A stretch of DNA of 64,000 bases from Mactra quadrangularis (GCA_025267735.1 CM046307.1:37253231-37317230); one strand, 5' to 3'; shown: positions 35,963-48,712, counted from the stretch's first letter. Notes: generated by a model not told the origin, from the letters alone. Numbers and translations are program-made.

Positions 35963-36249
35963 GTAGACGAAATTTTGCAACGGTAATATAACCAAATTAT
36001 TATGTGACGGAAGGTATATTTTGCTTCTAAATTAAAACAGAAGATTGGCCTTGTGTATGTAGTGAATGCGCAATTTTGTGTGGTTACAGTTTGCTCTACG
36101 AATGTAATGTTTTTAAATATGGCGGTAAAATAGTGGAGCGCTATATTATCCGAGTTTAATAAGATTAATACAATGTTGTTAATTAATAAAAGTGCATTAT
36201 ATTTAACTTAACTTGCAATATTTGTGCTATACTATATATTAAACTCACC

Positions 36250-36545
36250 AGATCCTATTCTGTTTAAAATTGGCCTTGCCAGGGGGTCACGCGTTTATTC
36301 ACGGAAAGATGAAAGTCTTTGCTGAAATAGAACAGCATATTGCAACCACATTTGGCATAACCTCATTATCCTTTGCAAATTATGCCACTGGGGTCATAAT
36401 TGGCCCCGCCCAGGTGACACACGGTTTTCATAATGTTATATCAGAAAATGTTAAAAAGCTTTTTATTTTTATTCGTAATGTCAAGAGCTTTCATATTTGA
36501 CATGTGGTATTACCTCAATGTCTTCTACAAAGACCGTTTAAAATT
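36250..36545. repeat. Diverged copy of the 3543-3930 dispersed repeat
   Basis: It shares GGGGTCAC, AAATTATGCC.CTGGGGTCA, TGTTATATCAGAAAATGTTAAAAA and TTTGACATGTGGTATTACCT with the earlier block. It lies in intron 1 of the ligand gene. Confidence 0.75.
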
Positions 36546-37498
36546 TGTTCAAGAATTACAAGGTTTCCTACAAATGAATAATATATCGTTTATAAAATCT
36601 GTTTTGAGGCCGTTACGTTCTACGGTTTTGGTGAGCGCTCCTGGGCCCCATGACCCCCGTTTTTTAAATATCAATGACCGATAAAACAGGTGTTCGTCTT
36701 TCAGAATGGTTTGTGTTAAAATATTAAAAGTGCCAAACATGTATCGTAAACATTTCATGTGTTTTTTATACCTAGTTTTGTTACATTTATATGGATATAA
36801 ATATTTTTTTCATACTAGTAGATGTCAATGCTTGCTCTCTCCTACGAATCGTATCGTTTCAAAAAATTTAATGGCAGAAACGAACACTTTGACAAAAAGT
36901 TCAACAAATGCCGTGTTTTTCAAAGTGTTCTTTCACCATTTTATGTTTTGAATAATGTAATAAAATTTGAAAGTTTGAAAATTGCCTTTATTAGAACACT
37001 GCTTTACATCTTCCAAATGTTTCTATATCATTTTGAGAATTCAAATAAGGTTTAGACAAAGTTTGTTTTACGTTGAACGAGCAGCTCTAAGGACATGTGT
37101 ACTAAAAAGGCCGTATAATACTGAAATAATTGCGTTCTATTGTCATAACTGCACCGAACATTGGCTTCAAATACTAACAACATGTAGGTCATATAAATGT
37201 ATGTAAGCAGAAAGTTACATGACAACATAGTGAGCTTGACCTTCTTTCACAACATGCCATCACATGTTCAGTTAAAAGTTTTCTAACTGTTGTGAATTTA
37301 AATTTAACTCAAAATATGGAACGCTGGTCTTAGAAGCAAAATGTTCTTAAAACTGATCAATGTTTTAATGTAATTCGGTGTATGTGACCTTTTTTCAAAA
37401 GCCAAGATAACAATCGACCATTTAACAGGATTGAATCGAGCCTACTCTTTTGTCCTTCTTATTGTGATTGATGTACACTATATATGTACCATTAACAG

Positions 37499-37665
37499 GC
37501 CTAGATTTGACTAGTAAGCATATAACAACCTCTATGTCCATATCTTTACAAATGTACAATAAATGTCACGATGAAGTAGAAGAAGGGGGAATTGATGTAA
37601 ATATATTTTACGTCCAAACTTTACGGCGTGATGTAGGAACAGTCGCCTATGACGCCTGGATAATT
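37499..37665 (+). CDS. TGF-beta family ligand, exon 2: propeptide
   Basis: The acceptor ACCATTAACAG gives a first codon that joins in phase with exon 1 (G+GC, glycine). The frame reads GLDLTSKHITTSMSISLQMY, NKCHDEVEEGGIDVNIFYVQ and TLRRDVGTVAYDAWII, then meets TAG at 37669. A usable donor GTATAG follows the ATT codon at 37666. That leaves phase 0, whereas the strongest acceptor of the next exon expects phase 1. Alternatives are a GTAAAT donor inside the exon (phase 0, after GGAATTGAT), a missing small exon, or the weaker GAG acceptor of exon 3 at 46676. The exon is convincing; its 3' boundary is not. Confidence 0.65.
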
Positions 37666-37671
37666 GTATAG

Positions 37672-40289
37672 TGAAACTATAGTTTGACTAAATTATTCTA
37701 ACATTCTAACACTGAATTTTGTTTTTCTTTATTTGTGCTATGAACAATAATACGACGTGAAGAGAACAAATGCAATCTCTATTGAAATGATCTATGATTA
37801 AATCAACAGTACATTTTATATACATTCCCTACCTCCATGTCGACTTTAAAACCACTGAAATCTATCATTGATAAAGGCCATGGTTTTAAACTAGGCTACT
37901 TACGTGAGAAAATATTACGACGATAAAAAATATCTATTGCTCGTAATGTTCGTTTCGACGCTGCGGTGAGTCGTTTTCAATATAAGTAAGAGTTCATAGA
38001 TCACACAAAGTAGTTCAGTAATTTTACAATTTTATCCATTATTCATAAAGTAACAGTTTTCACAAAGTTATTTAAAAAGTTCGCAATAAACCAATGTTTA
38101 CTAGAGTACTGAGTCACAAAGAGCATATAACACACAGGTCAACAAATGATTTCTTTCTTGCTTAACTAAAATGTGATTGGTCTTATATAGAAGGAAACTT
38201 CTCCATATTATCTAATCAATGGAGGAAAATTGACATTACATGTATTGTCAAATATTCATGGAAGGGTAAAACCTCCTTGGTTGGGATAAGGATATATAAA
38301 CTGTCTATTTTAAATGACGCTGAAATAAAATCCAAACTACTGGCGCGTGTTCAGTATAATAGATTTTAAATATATATAAAAGAAATCACCATTGCAATCT
38401 TGCAAGGGTGTAACAATACGGTAATAACCGTATTGCAATAGATTGCAATATGCAGAACCCGTGGTTTGAAACTTATAATTCATGGAGCACAAGGTAGGGA
38501 AATAGAAAAAAGTTTAAAACTTTCGAATTTTAATGGGAAAAACTGCAAATAAGTAAACAATATAGTTGAGAGCAAATAATGCATTCATTGACTTGAATAT
38601 ATACTTTCCAATATAGGAGTAAGGTAACGTAAGAATCATTACATTGGTCGGATTATATTTTGTCTTTATTAAAGATAAATTTCTCAGCGTAATTTAAGAA
38701 TTTTGTATTTTAAATGGATTTATACATGGTTTAGTCAATATAAAGTTACATCCCTATTCCTGATTTTTGTCGAAACTTCAGAAACTTCGGCCCTCGCCGA
38801 TTCGTACGTATTTAAATGACGATTTTATAAGTTATATACTGGTTAGTGACCCTAGATTGGACAGATTTGACCGTTTTTACCGAAAAATTGACACTTTTTT
38901 CGCGCAAAGTTTGCATAAGATAGTTAAATTCGCGATCTTACAGTACGCAAAAATTATATGGCTATAAAAATGCCTTAGATACAAGAAATGATATAAAAAA
39001 ATCTGCATTTCGCTTAACTTTTGAATGGGAAAGGGATACCCCGTATTTAACTAAATAATAAATAAGGTCAGGTCATCGTTCCTCTAGCACTCCAGCGCTT
39101 TGATTAGTTAGGGATAAATGCCTTGAAATAATAAGACTAAAATAAAAAGTTTACCCGTAAATATGCAAGTCAGATAGAGAAGATCGTGAACGAATTTTCA
39201 CAAGAGTGCTGTGTAGCCAAGTTTCGTTGCACTCGAGTTAATATTAAAACACCTAACTTCGAAATTTATGTTTTTGTTTGTCGGGAGTTTATATAACCAT
39301 ATTTTTGACTTCTTGTATTTCTTGAATTGTAAGTCATTATTTCCTTTTTTAAGATGACGTCAATACGATCTGAATGCATATAAATGTCTTGATATAGACC
39401 TTTTAATGATTAGAAAAAAAACATGTTTCAATTTATTGTGTAATTCAAGATTTTATCGAACGTTAGAAATAACCTTAGTACCGCCGTTTTCTTTCCACAG
39501 AAGTACGTTGATTGGATTAAAAGACAATTTCTTTATTTAAAAATTAATTACTACAAGTTAAAACACATTTCAATATAATTTTCTCTAAAATTCTATTGGA
39601 AAACATCTAATTTGTTCATGTTTTATTCCTGTACGAAATGTAAGGTATGAAATACAGAAAGGTATCAGGGCCTACAGTTAATGAGATGTTTTGTGCTTAA
39701 TCAATCCATTTTTTATCACATTGACTATATGTTTTGGATAGGTGGTAAGTGTAAATAGTTAACTAGCTATGCAACTAAATAACCTACATGTAGTATCAAT
39801 TATCTAAAATCGCGAACAGTTTAGTGGTTATCCAGTTACCTTACTAGATAATCAACTAATTAACTATTAGTTACTATTATAGTTATTTGGTGGCAGAAAA
39901 TGCCACCATAACGACGGTATGTGCTTTATTCTTAACCATAAAGATAACGTCACACCGATGCTGAACTTCGGACCCAGGGGTGTGTTTTATTTCTGAAATC
40001 ATGATTCTGATTAAGCATAGAATCTTAATCATGATATTGATGATAATAAAACATCTTGATTTGACTTATTGTTTTAATATGGCTATATTTCATCTTCATT
40101 CTTTTCAACATAATTTACATAATTAAAACATTTAGCAATTTTCAATTTAACGCGTTTCTATATTTGATCCTTGGATTTAAAGAGTTTTCTACGCTTTATT
40201 TGAGGGTTTCGTAGTTGTTAGGGGTTTCTTTTGGTTTTTTTCCAAGGATTTTCGACAAACCCTAATGGTGCCAACATGCTAAGGCTCTG
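37672..40289. other. Intron 2 of the ligand gene, first part
   Basis: AT-rich. A decayed relative of the hAT-like element at 32842 lies at about 38404-38754 (AGGGTGTAACAATACGG ... GTTACATCCCTA). A GGTGGCAGAAAATGCCACC hairpin is at about 39889-39907, and a similar one lies at 47578-47600. No additional exon was recognised, though one may be hidden here. Confidence 0.5.
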
Positions 40290-40298
40290 CTGTCAGTG

Positions 40299-40376
40299 CA
40301 TTTGGAACAACCTCTGCGATCATCTACGATGACATATGTTTATCTGCGTAGAAGATTGCCGAGGTAGTTCCGAATG
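40299..40376. mobile_element. 78-bp MITE with CATT(C/T)GGAAC ends and perfect 9-bp duplication
   Basis: CATTTGGAACAACCTCTGCG pairs with CGAGGTAGTTCCGAATG. CTGTCAGTG flanks directly at 40290-40298 and 40377-40385. The ends match those of the 483-bp element at 42711-43193, which has its own 9-bp duplication. Confidence 0.9.
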
Positions 40377-41020
40377 CTGTCAGTGTCAGATCCGCTATCT
40401 TTGATTGTTTTTTAATCGAGCTTGGAGCTTGATTAGTATGATTAGAGAACATGTTCATGATTCTATTAAAAAACGACTGGATCACAATCATGATCTGTAA
40501 ACCAGATTCGGATTCGTGTTAAAAAAACACACCCCTGGTTAACGTATAATGGAGACTAAGCAACTAGTCTCAAATGACTGAAATAATTATTTTATTTTCT
40601 CTCTCATAAATGGGATCAAAAGAAGAACAAAAATGTTAAAATAAAATGCAATTAAAATCAGACAGCAATACCATAAATTGTGTTATCCAAATGAGGATAT
40701 TTCTGGGTAATACTATGATGCTATGAAAATCATTGGCTAAATGGTTTGCTTTTAAATTAATTTGATCATTTGCTATATGATTATATATATAGCAATGTAA
40801 TTTCAAGCATGTATAAATAACACACGTTTATCTTTGAAATTGATATGACACTCACGCCATCGCAGTAATCTATATAGTAATATGTCATTTAGCTATTCAG
40901 GGGCGGATCCAGGACTTTTTTCTAGGGGGTTCAAACTTTTTTAGGGGGGGGGGGGGTCCACACTTTCTAACCACAACCACATTATACACTGTTTAGAGAA
41001 AAATGCAATATATTAATTAA

Positions 41021-41190
41021 GAAATAAATTACAGTTGTCCATATTTTGTTGTCTAATAAAATATAGGCACGAGTTGTGATGCGCGTATGATTAAATCACG
41101 AGTGCTTTAGCACGAGTGATTTAATAAGCGCATCAAACGAGTGCCTATATTTTATTAGACAACAAAATACAGACAACTGTAAGTTATTTC
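41021..41190. repeat. 170-bp near-perfect palindrome
   Basis: The sequence from GAAATAAATTACAGTTGTCC to its inverse ending GACAACTGTAAGTTATTTC folds on itself with a 2-5-base tip (GAGTGCTTTAGCAC). Within the arms, TTGTTGTCTAATAAAATATA and its inverse are perfect. No coding. It is the largest hairpin with almost no loop in the window. Confidence 0.9.
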
Positions 41191-42087
41191 GATTCTAACA
41201 TCGTAAAATACATCCGTAGAAAAGATACATTTATAGAACTATTTTTAACTGACAGAAACGTCATGCTGTTGAAATCCACCCCAGTTCAAAGGCCGAAAAT
41301 AGCATTTATTTACACAATTCTCACAGATAGGTGGTTCTTATTCCGAACAAAAAATATTAAAATCTTAATAATAGAATAGAAACCAAATTGTAAAAGTCAA
41401 CCCTTATAAACTCGGGCGCCATTTTCGGCTTTGCGCATTTAACGTGGGGAGTAAAATTTCAACAGCCGTCACGAGCTATATTTTGTTGAATAATAAAGCA
41501 TAGATGACGTCACATTAAATAAAGAGTGAAAACGCACGTGCCTATGTTAGAATGATAAATAAAAACTACATAACTATTAGATTTATGTTAAACACAAAGG
41601 CGAGCCAGAGAAAAATTGCTTCATGCTACTTAAAAATGGCTTGCAGTCCAAAATTTAACTCATGGATGGGTACATTTGGAAAAATGTAAAACATGGAAAA
41701 GTTCAGGGGGGTAGGGGGTCCTGACACCACTGACCCCAGCTAGATTCGCCTATGCTATTTTAATTATCTATAAACGTACAAGTACTAACAAAGATAAAAA
41801 CTTGAATCTTAATACACATGTTTGGTTCAAAAGAAAATATCTGAAATAAGATACAATTTTGGTATTATGCAGTTATTTCAGGCCTAATGCTACACTTTGG
41901 TTTTAGAATTTTAATTATTTCAAAGGTTATGTTGAATAATATTGCTTGAGTTGCCATAGGAACTGATTAGTTTCATTATATTTTATTTTTTCGCTCAACT
42001 TTCATCCGTGATTAATTAAGAATTTGAATGCGACGTGGCGTGGCGTGACGTCAAAAGAATGAAAATCATTGTCGTTGACACATTATG

Positions 42088-42483
42088 CTATCTGATTAAA
42101 ACCCGATCTAAAATTTTCCGCTCGCATACTCGCTAATTTAGATCTGGCCTTTTCAAACGAAGGTCACGTTCAGGTGAAATTTTCTCATCATAATATTCAT
42201 GACGAAATGTTATGATACGTAACTTGTTTACATCGTCTACGTCACGCAATTTGAAATGAGCCGCCCAATCGCAGACTGTGAATAATACCGCTGTTAAATT
42301 AGCATGCAAACTTTGGTCTAAAAATAGAAATTACGAAATCAAAATGTGATTAATAGTGTTTTCGTCTAGATGAAAGCTACGCATTGATTGGTCGATACAA
42401 AGTTCATCTCGACGTGACCTTCCACGGAGACAGTAGAGATCCTGTACGACAATGCTCTACAGGATATCTGTTTACGGAGATTG
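42088..42483 (-). mobile_element. ~390-bp MULE-like MITE, copy 3 (reversed)
   Basis: It reads CTATCTGATTAAAACCCGAT at the left and ACGGAGATTG at the right, the reverse of copies 1 and 2. It is flanked by CACATTATG / CACATTAGG (42079-42087 and 42484-42492, eight of nine bases). Confidence 0.9.
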
Positions 42484-42710
42484 CACATTAGGCTATGCCA
42501 TACCGGAATTTGTTAAGCGTCCACATGAGCGTAGGTTTAAGAGTCTTCAATTCAAAACAAAAATGTTGATGAAATTTCTTAAATAATTCCGATGTTCCGG
42601 GATGGGATTATAACAATTTCGTTCGGGGAAATGTGTTCGGCAATGACGTTTTTATTCGTAAGCAATTTATCATAACCGTGCCATTATTACAATTTATACT
42701 CGTATTTTAC

Positions 42711-43193
42711 CATTCGGAACTACCTCGGCGATCATCTACGAAGAAATACCTCGGATATCAGACGTAGTAGGAATACAACCAAGTTATGAGGTCCGGCCAA
42801 TAACTTGCTGGCAAGTTGTGCTATAATTATTGTTTATGTATTAACGTGCTTTGTCTACATTAGCAAACGAGTTTTCTTATAATTAGCTACGATACAACTT
42901 AAAGAGGTATTTCCCACTGCAAATGACCAAGGCTTATCTACATATATATTGAAATACGACCAACTGTCAATTTTGTTTGAACTCAGATTTAAATTGTTAA
43001 CGGTTTATCAACGATGTCTTATTAGAAGTTCTAGGTCCCAGAGGTCGTGTTTCAATGTAGTTCTGACTTTATTTCAACAGAATCCTTATTCAGAGAAATT
43101 TAAATGTACTACAGACTCCATATTAGAACTACTCTTCTTCCTTATGATGTCCGAGGTATATTTGCGTAGAAAATCGCCGAGGTGTTCCGAATG
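42711..43193. mobile_element. 483-bp element with CATTCGGAAC ends and perfect 9-bp duplication
   Basis: The left end CATTCGGAACTACCTCGGCG and the right end finishing GCCGAGGTGTTCCGAATG are inverted for about 55 bp (including CTACG..ATACCTCGGA). GTATTTTAC flanks both sides directly (42702-42710 and 43194-43202). The 91-codon frame inside shows no known protein. Confidence 0.92.
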
Positions 43194-43599
43194 GTATTTT
43201 ACGTTAAAAACCGCTAGTCATTAGCAAGACTGTTATCAACAGTCGAAGCTATTATCGGCATTCTAGCACTGCGATCAAGATTTGTGGTCCATTTTTCCAC
43301 TCGCCAGCAAATAGTTCTATAATATTCAAAACTCGATATATATCTGCCTATACATTTTCTTTCTACATCTTAATTTAAAAAAAATCATAGTGACTCCAAA
43401 GTTTGAAAATTCTGTTAACAATTGGACAATGGCAGACACATAATTACACGACTGATTACCGCGGATGTATACATTGATTTCATTCATGAAAAATTATGAA
43501 TGAACAAATTTTACTCGTTCCCGTATCAAGCACTATAGTCACGTTATTCACAACGATGAACTTGGAAAGACTCAAGCGCTCTACTTTGAATTCGTGAGA

Positions 43600-43950
43600 A
43601 CGGTTCACTTTCATGATAATGTTAACAGTGTAGTAAATGGTTATTTCTGCGCCGAAAAAATAAACAAATATTGAATAACATAATATGCAAGTTGTGAAGT
43701 AATCTACTCCCGTGCAAATTCGAATATTTCTTACGTTTATAACTGCTGTTCAATAGACTCGCCGCCCTGAAACTTCAAATATGCGTAACATGTGTGAATT
43801 TGTAAGGACAGCATAAAATCTTAATAATTATTATACATTGTAGTGTAGTTAATGAGTATTTCTGCGCCCAGAAATATACAATATTTAATAATGTATAGCA
43901 AGCTATGCTGTCCAATGCACTACTCGCCGTAGTATTTCGAATATTTTTTA
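43600..43950. repeat. Diverged ~230-bp tandem duplication
   Basis: GTATTTCTGCGCCC-like text followed by AAATATACAATATTTAATAA and ACTCGCCGTAGTATTTCGAA occurs twice in succession (first at about 43628-43730, second at 43856-43945). Noncoding intron sequence. Confidence 0.6.
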
Positions 43951-44049
43951 TATTATTTGAAATTTTTATATTATTCTTCAGTTTTTGTTTTTATATTTTA
44001 TCATTTCGTAATCATTTTCATTTTCGTTTTCATTTTAACTCGTATTTCC

Positions 44050-44119
44050 TAATATGCATATTATTGTGAAGCGCTTTTGAACATATATATTTTATGAAAA
44101 GAGCGCTATACAAATGCGG

Positions 44120-44171
<52 letters not shown>

Positions 44172-44184
44172 TAATAATAATAAT
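44050..44184 (+). repeat. Repeat tail with GCGCTATACAAATGCGG and (AAT)n microsatellite
   Basis: GAAGCGCTTTTGAACATATA and AAAGAGCGCTATACAAATGC precede about 20 AAT units. A short stem-loop (AGCGCTTTT / AAAGAGCGCT) followed by an ATT/AAT microsatellite is a common 3' end of interspersed repeats in molluscs. The body upstream is not identifiable. Confidence 0.65.
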
Positions 44185-46667
44185 TCCTACATTATTTTGC
44201 ACATTTTAATTTTAGCAAAATATGCTAAATCAAGGAATTTAGTTATATTGAGATAGAAACAATTTAGCTTTATATCCGATGAGATTAAAAGTCATCAGTC
44301 TTTAAGTGACTGCATGTCTTTGAATATCAATAACCTTATTCAATATAATATAAAATTAATAGCCTTAAGCTGGTTTCTTTTTCACAAATAAAATGTGGGT
44401 TTTTTGTTGTTGTTTTCATTCCTCCTAAAGTTTGTTCAAATGTAAAACGAAAACATCTTGTATTTTAATGTGTATTTCACACTTTATGTTGTTTAATTTC
44501 AATAAATGATATTGTTCTCTACCTCATGCTGCTGTGTTGCTGTTGTGGGTTCCCCCCCCCCCCCAAAAAAAACATGTACATACTGCAGGCTGATCTAACA
44601 ATTGTAATCTTCTTCATTAATGACAATTACTACTGCTTACTTTAAAAGCAATTCACAATAGCAGGACAGTTCTGCTCTGTTATGTTAATAATAGCTATGA
44701 AAGTAAGATTACAAACAAAAGAATTCTATATTTTACAATTGTTGAATAATCTAGCATGTAAATAATGATTTTGATTTTTCTTTACATGTTCAACATGATG
44801 TTGATGTTTTAATTGAAGTACACTATTTTGATTCTCTAGACAGGATGTATGAAAGAATTGTGATGACATTACTGCCAATCATTACTTTTATTGAATGTGG
44901 AAGTTAGACTTCTCACAGCTCTTCATCAAGTAGTAATTATAAAAGTCCATTGATCAGTCAGTTACTAGAGTAACAAGAACTCGTCATAAAAACATTCGAC
45001 CCTAACCTATATGTATGCCTGGGTTTCTAAAAAGCTCTTAATCTTCAGTTTTGATTTATACCTAATTTAATGACTGGTTTATACGTGAGATCAATGGACA
45101 CCAAGTATGAACAAACCAAAACTTAATCTCTTGATGGTTATTAGACAGAAGCTGTAGGCTCATTTGGTGAGCACGTTCCAGTAAAGAAAATAATTAAGAG
45201 AATTTATGAAGCTAATTTTGTCGCTGTACATTATATAGTGTTAAAATTGATGTAAAACCCTAGAAAAATAACACAAAGCCAGGCGGTGCATTGTTTTAAA
45301 TTATAGGTCGGACATGCTTTTTATCAACTTGATTTGCTAGTTTATATACATTGTAATAAGCATGTTGGTTCGAAGTATATTTATGGTGGACACACCGGTT
45401 CTCAAACCTCTAAGGACTCAATGAGCCATTTCTAATTAATCATTTTAATGCAACAATTTTTTTAGAAAAATACATAAAAACACACCTTTTAACTTATATT
45501 CCACTTTTCTATCATATGTTTGTTGATATTTTATATTTGCAACATATGCAAATTCTTCCAGAAAAAACACGACCATTTTCTAAAAACTGTCATGGCGGCT
45601 AAAAATAGATGACCTAATTTCGAATTTCAACCGAATTTGGCCATTTGTGAGGTTATAATTAGCTGTCACATGACTTTATGAGCAGAAGACAGGAATGGCT
45701 ACCTGCCATGTGCTTGTTTTGCAATTACATACTTTTAAACAATTTTTAATGGGTTGTACTGACATAGCAGAAAAAGGTAATAAGGATTTACTGAAAAATA
45801 TTCACCATCACAAAATATTCATTCTAAAAACCTGTTTCTTGCGCATTATTCTCGTTTGACAGTTGTAGTTGCGTCGATTGTTTACTTAACATTGTGCACA
45901 CGAATTGATGACGTCATACGCAATAATATAGCAAAGTAAACAACTTTTTTATGAAAGGTTCGAGATCAGATGAGGTCCGAGAACAGGTGTTTGTACGATA
46001 TAACAACGTGGGCGAGTGTAATTAAAAAAGCATAATCACTCCATGACGTCTCTCCTAGTTTATTTTAGTCTCTTTAAATGATTAGCTGACTATAACCGAG
46101 GGACTTCTATAAGTAATACATTTTGTTAAGAGGAAATCACAGCGTAAGAAATTTCATTGATGATTTAATTCACTGTTCGTCCTACCGAACATAATGAATG
46201 TATTTTATTTTAATAATATTTTGTATTTTCCTTTTTATTAATATCAAATTAGTAATATACATATACTTTTTAGGATGAACGACCGTTTATAATGAAAAAA
46301 AATCTAGTTTTGCTATTTTTAGACTTTTGGCGATTTCGCCAGAAAGTCTTATGTTATATATACCAAAAATCGAAAACTATCGATGAAAAGGCCTGACCAG
46401 TTTAACCAGCGGAGTGATATTACGAGGGTCGACAAAAAAATTCTAATCATTTCCTAATTGACTTTATTCAACTGAAATGTGTAATAATTATTATTATATT
46501 ATTATAAATATAATATAATCGAAGAAAACCGACTGTCATGTGTTCAAAAGCTTTCGTTTGAACTTGCGATTTGAACGACTTTTGACTGCTCTCGTTGTAG
46601 CGGTGGACCTATTTTTCATAAATTATGATTTTCTAAATTCCACTAATAATGTTTTATTCATTTTCAG
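44185..46667. other. Intron 2 of the ligand gene, last part
   Basis: AT-rich with a C13 tract (44552-44564) and a 13-bp-stem hairpin at 46321-46349 (GACTTTTGGCGA / TCGCCAGAAAGTC). No exon-like segment recognised before the acceptor at 46667. Confidence 0.5.
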
Positions 46668-46826
46668 ATAATGAGGTAAATATTATATTTAATACCAAAA
46701 ATATAGAGAGACCATCAGTACATCGCCTAGAATTTGCTGTGTTGATAACCAATAGGTTAAATCGATTATTTACATCAGAATATAGTGATCTAGATATCAT
46801 CATACATATTCACAATACAGAATATA
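46668..46826 (+). CDS. TGF-beta family ligand, exon 3: propeptide
   Basis: The strong acceptor TTCATTTTCAG and near-consensus donor GTAAGTAT bound 159 bp in one open frame: DNEVNIIFNTKNIERPSVHR, LEFAVLITNRLNRLF and TSEYSDLDIIIHIHNTEY. The pattern 'IIFN...I....V..LEFAVL' fits the strand-plus-helix of TGF-beta propeptides. It starts and ends in phase 1. Its 3' end joins exon 4 in phase (A+AA, lysine) if exon 4 uses its second AG. Its 5' end does not match exon 2 unless the weaker AG at 46674-46675 is used. Confidence 0.75.
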
Positions 46827-46857
46827 GTAAGTATACAATCAAACTTATGTTTAATAA

Positions 46858-47260
46858 GGGACCTTAGTCAGTTATTTCCCCTTGTATACTCTTCAAACAG
46901 GTAGGTCCAATTAGTTGGATTACTCGGATTTTACACTTACTTTTCAATGTCAATTTGCCATAATTAATCTTAGATAACTTTTTGTAGATCAATTAATTTG
47001 TTTGAAATTCAAGCTAAGTATTTTAAGGGTAAAGAACTATCTAAATTTTACCATTTCTGTTAATATCTTTATTAACAAGTGTAAATATCTTTATTAACAA
47101 GTGTTAATATCTTTATTAACAAGAAAGGTATTAGATAAAATATTTTGTTATCTTTACATAGGCCTTCGATGATAAAATCCGAGGACTCCAACTGTAAGGT
47201 CCTACTTACCAATTTAATTGCTTCAGATTTTATCAGGAACAGATAACTGACTAAAGTCCC
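46858..47260. mobile_element. TAA-flanked MITE with GGGAC(T/C)TTAGTCAG ends, copy 1
   Basis: GGGACCTTAGTCAGTTATTT opens and ACTGACTAAAGTCCC closes the element, with TAA directly on both sides. It starts only 31 bp after the donor of ligand exon 3. Three tandem copies of a 25-bp unit TTAATATCTTTATTAACAAG lie inside. GGG ends with a 3-bp TAA/TTA duplication suggest PIF/Harbinger or ISL2EU-type ancestry. The second copy, reversed, is at 62050-62410. Confidence 0.88.
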
Positions 47261-47968
47261 TAATTACATCTCTAACAATCTCATGGTCTTAAAAGTGAAA
47301 CTTTACTGCATATTAGTTTGAATTAACATTACATGTATTATTCATAATTATACATGTATGTGCACATGTTCACATTCTGATATAAGTTCTTATATCCCAT
47401 TACACCTATAACACTACTATTATAGTATGTTGGCATTTTTCTGCCACAAGATCATCAAATATCTTAATTAAGTTGTGGTTTACTTGTTACGTGACTATTT
47501 AATCAGTAATCGCGTTACTTAAATCGCTACCTGGTAAGTGGTTATCTAGTTACTTAATCTGTTAGTTATATGGTTATCGGGTGGCAGATATATGCCACCA
47601 TACCTTTTTATTTGAATATGGAGGGTATCATATAACATGAAGTTCGCTATTATACTCACAATAGAACCTTTTACGTTCAACAAAGTAGCGTATCGATAGT
47701 TCATTTGTATGACTGTGCACATATTCACAAAAAATACGAGAAAATATATCGTATGTCAATTTCAATAATTTGCATTTTTAAGTCAGAAGAATTATATACT
47801 TACCTATGATATGATATCCAAACGTAGATAATGTTTTACATAATTTAATAGTATTTGGAGTTGATTGGCAAAATATGGCCGTATGTTTCTTGCTTTTGAC
47901 TTACGATGAAAATCATCATAAGATTTTTGTCATTAGCTCCACATGTCTGAGATCTTTAAGTATGTCCA
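47261..47968. other. Intron 3 of the ligand gene, nothing firm
   Basis: AT-rich. A GGTGGCAGATATATGCCACC hairpin at about 47579-47599 resembles the one near 39890. No gene. Confidence 0.5.
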
Positions 47969-48510
47969 TGCGTGGCATGAACAAAATTCTCATTTATAGA
48001 TTATCATGCCAGGTATTCAAGGCGGTGAACGTTCTCCAGTGTATCAAAACAAGAAAAATGGCCGCCATACCAAAAAAGGTAGGTTTTTCTTTAATATCTT
48101 CTTTAAATGACTTCCTCTGATAAAAACGTATCTACCAGAACACGCTACTCACGTTCTGGAACACATAGATGTGTGATTTATTGTATAAAGTCAAATAGTT
48201 TTGAAGTTATGCGGAACCTAGAATTCGAATCGACGATATTCTCCCAACTATTCAGAAGATACACTGGAGATTTTTCTTTAAGTTTTCAATTTTCTCCTAA
48301 AATACAAGTCTTTATATGATTATTTTTTAGCAGTAGTTGTATTTTTGTATACAAAATATGTCTTATTGCTGCCAGCATCTATCAGAATGTTTTGAACACA
48401 AAACGTAATTTTATTTCAAAATGATAGACTGGAGTTACAAAAAAAGATGGATACACTGGAGACCCAATTTTGTACAACATCTGATAATTATGTTTTCTTG
48501 TTTCAGTATC
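47969..48510 (+). repeat. ~540-bp repeat unit, left arm of a 4.8-kb inverted pair
   Basis: This block (GCATGAACAAAATTCTCA, CAAGGCGGTGAACGTTCTCC, AGTGTATCAAAACAAGAAAA, ATGGCCGCCATACCAAAAAA) recurs in reverse at 52209-52742. Both copies keep an ATG followed by a short frame (MA..PKK) and a GT donor (GTAGGT / GTAAG), and keep CTTGTTTCAG at the far end. They may be 5' exon-intron pieces of a mobile element. Confidence 0.7.
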
Positions 48511-48712
48511 CGTAGAAAGATGTTTTGGAAGACTTACTTGGTCATTTGTAATTAAAATAAAAAAGGAAATTGTGCAAAGTAAGATTGTTTTACATGAGTT
48601 ATAGTTTTACACGAACTATTTTATACAATGCATATATAAGCTATTGTGCTGGTCAATCCAGCGTCAATAGCATGGGTAAGAGTGTGTGTGCGTCTAATGT
48701 CTACAATTTATT

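Noticed and set aside
42949..43224. 91-codon frame considered as the missing exon of the ligand
   Set aside because: It runs into the inverted end of the 483-bp CATTCGGAAC element, so the frame is transposon sequence.
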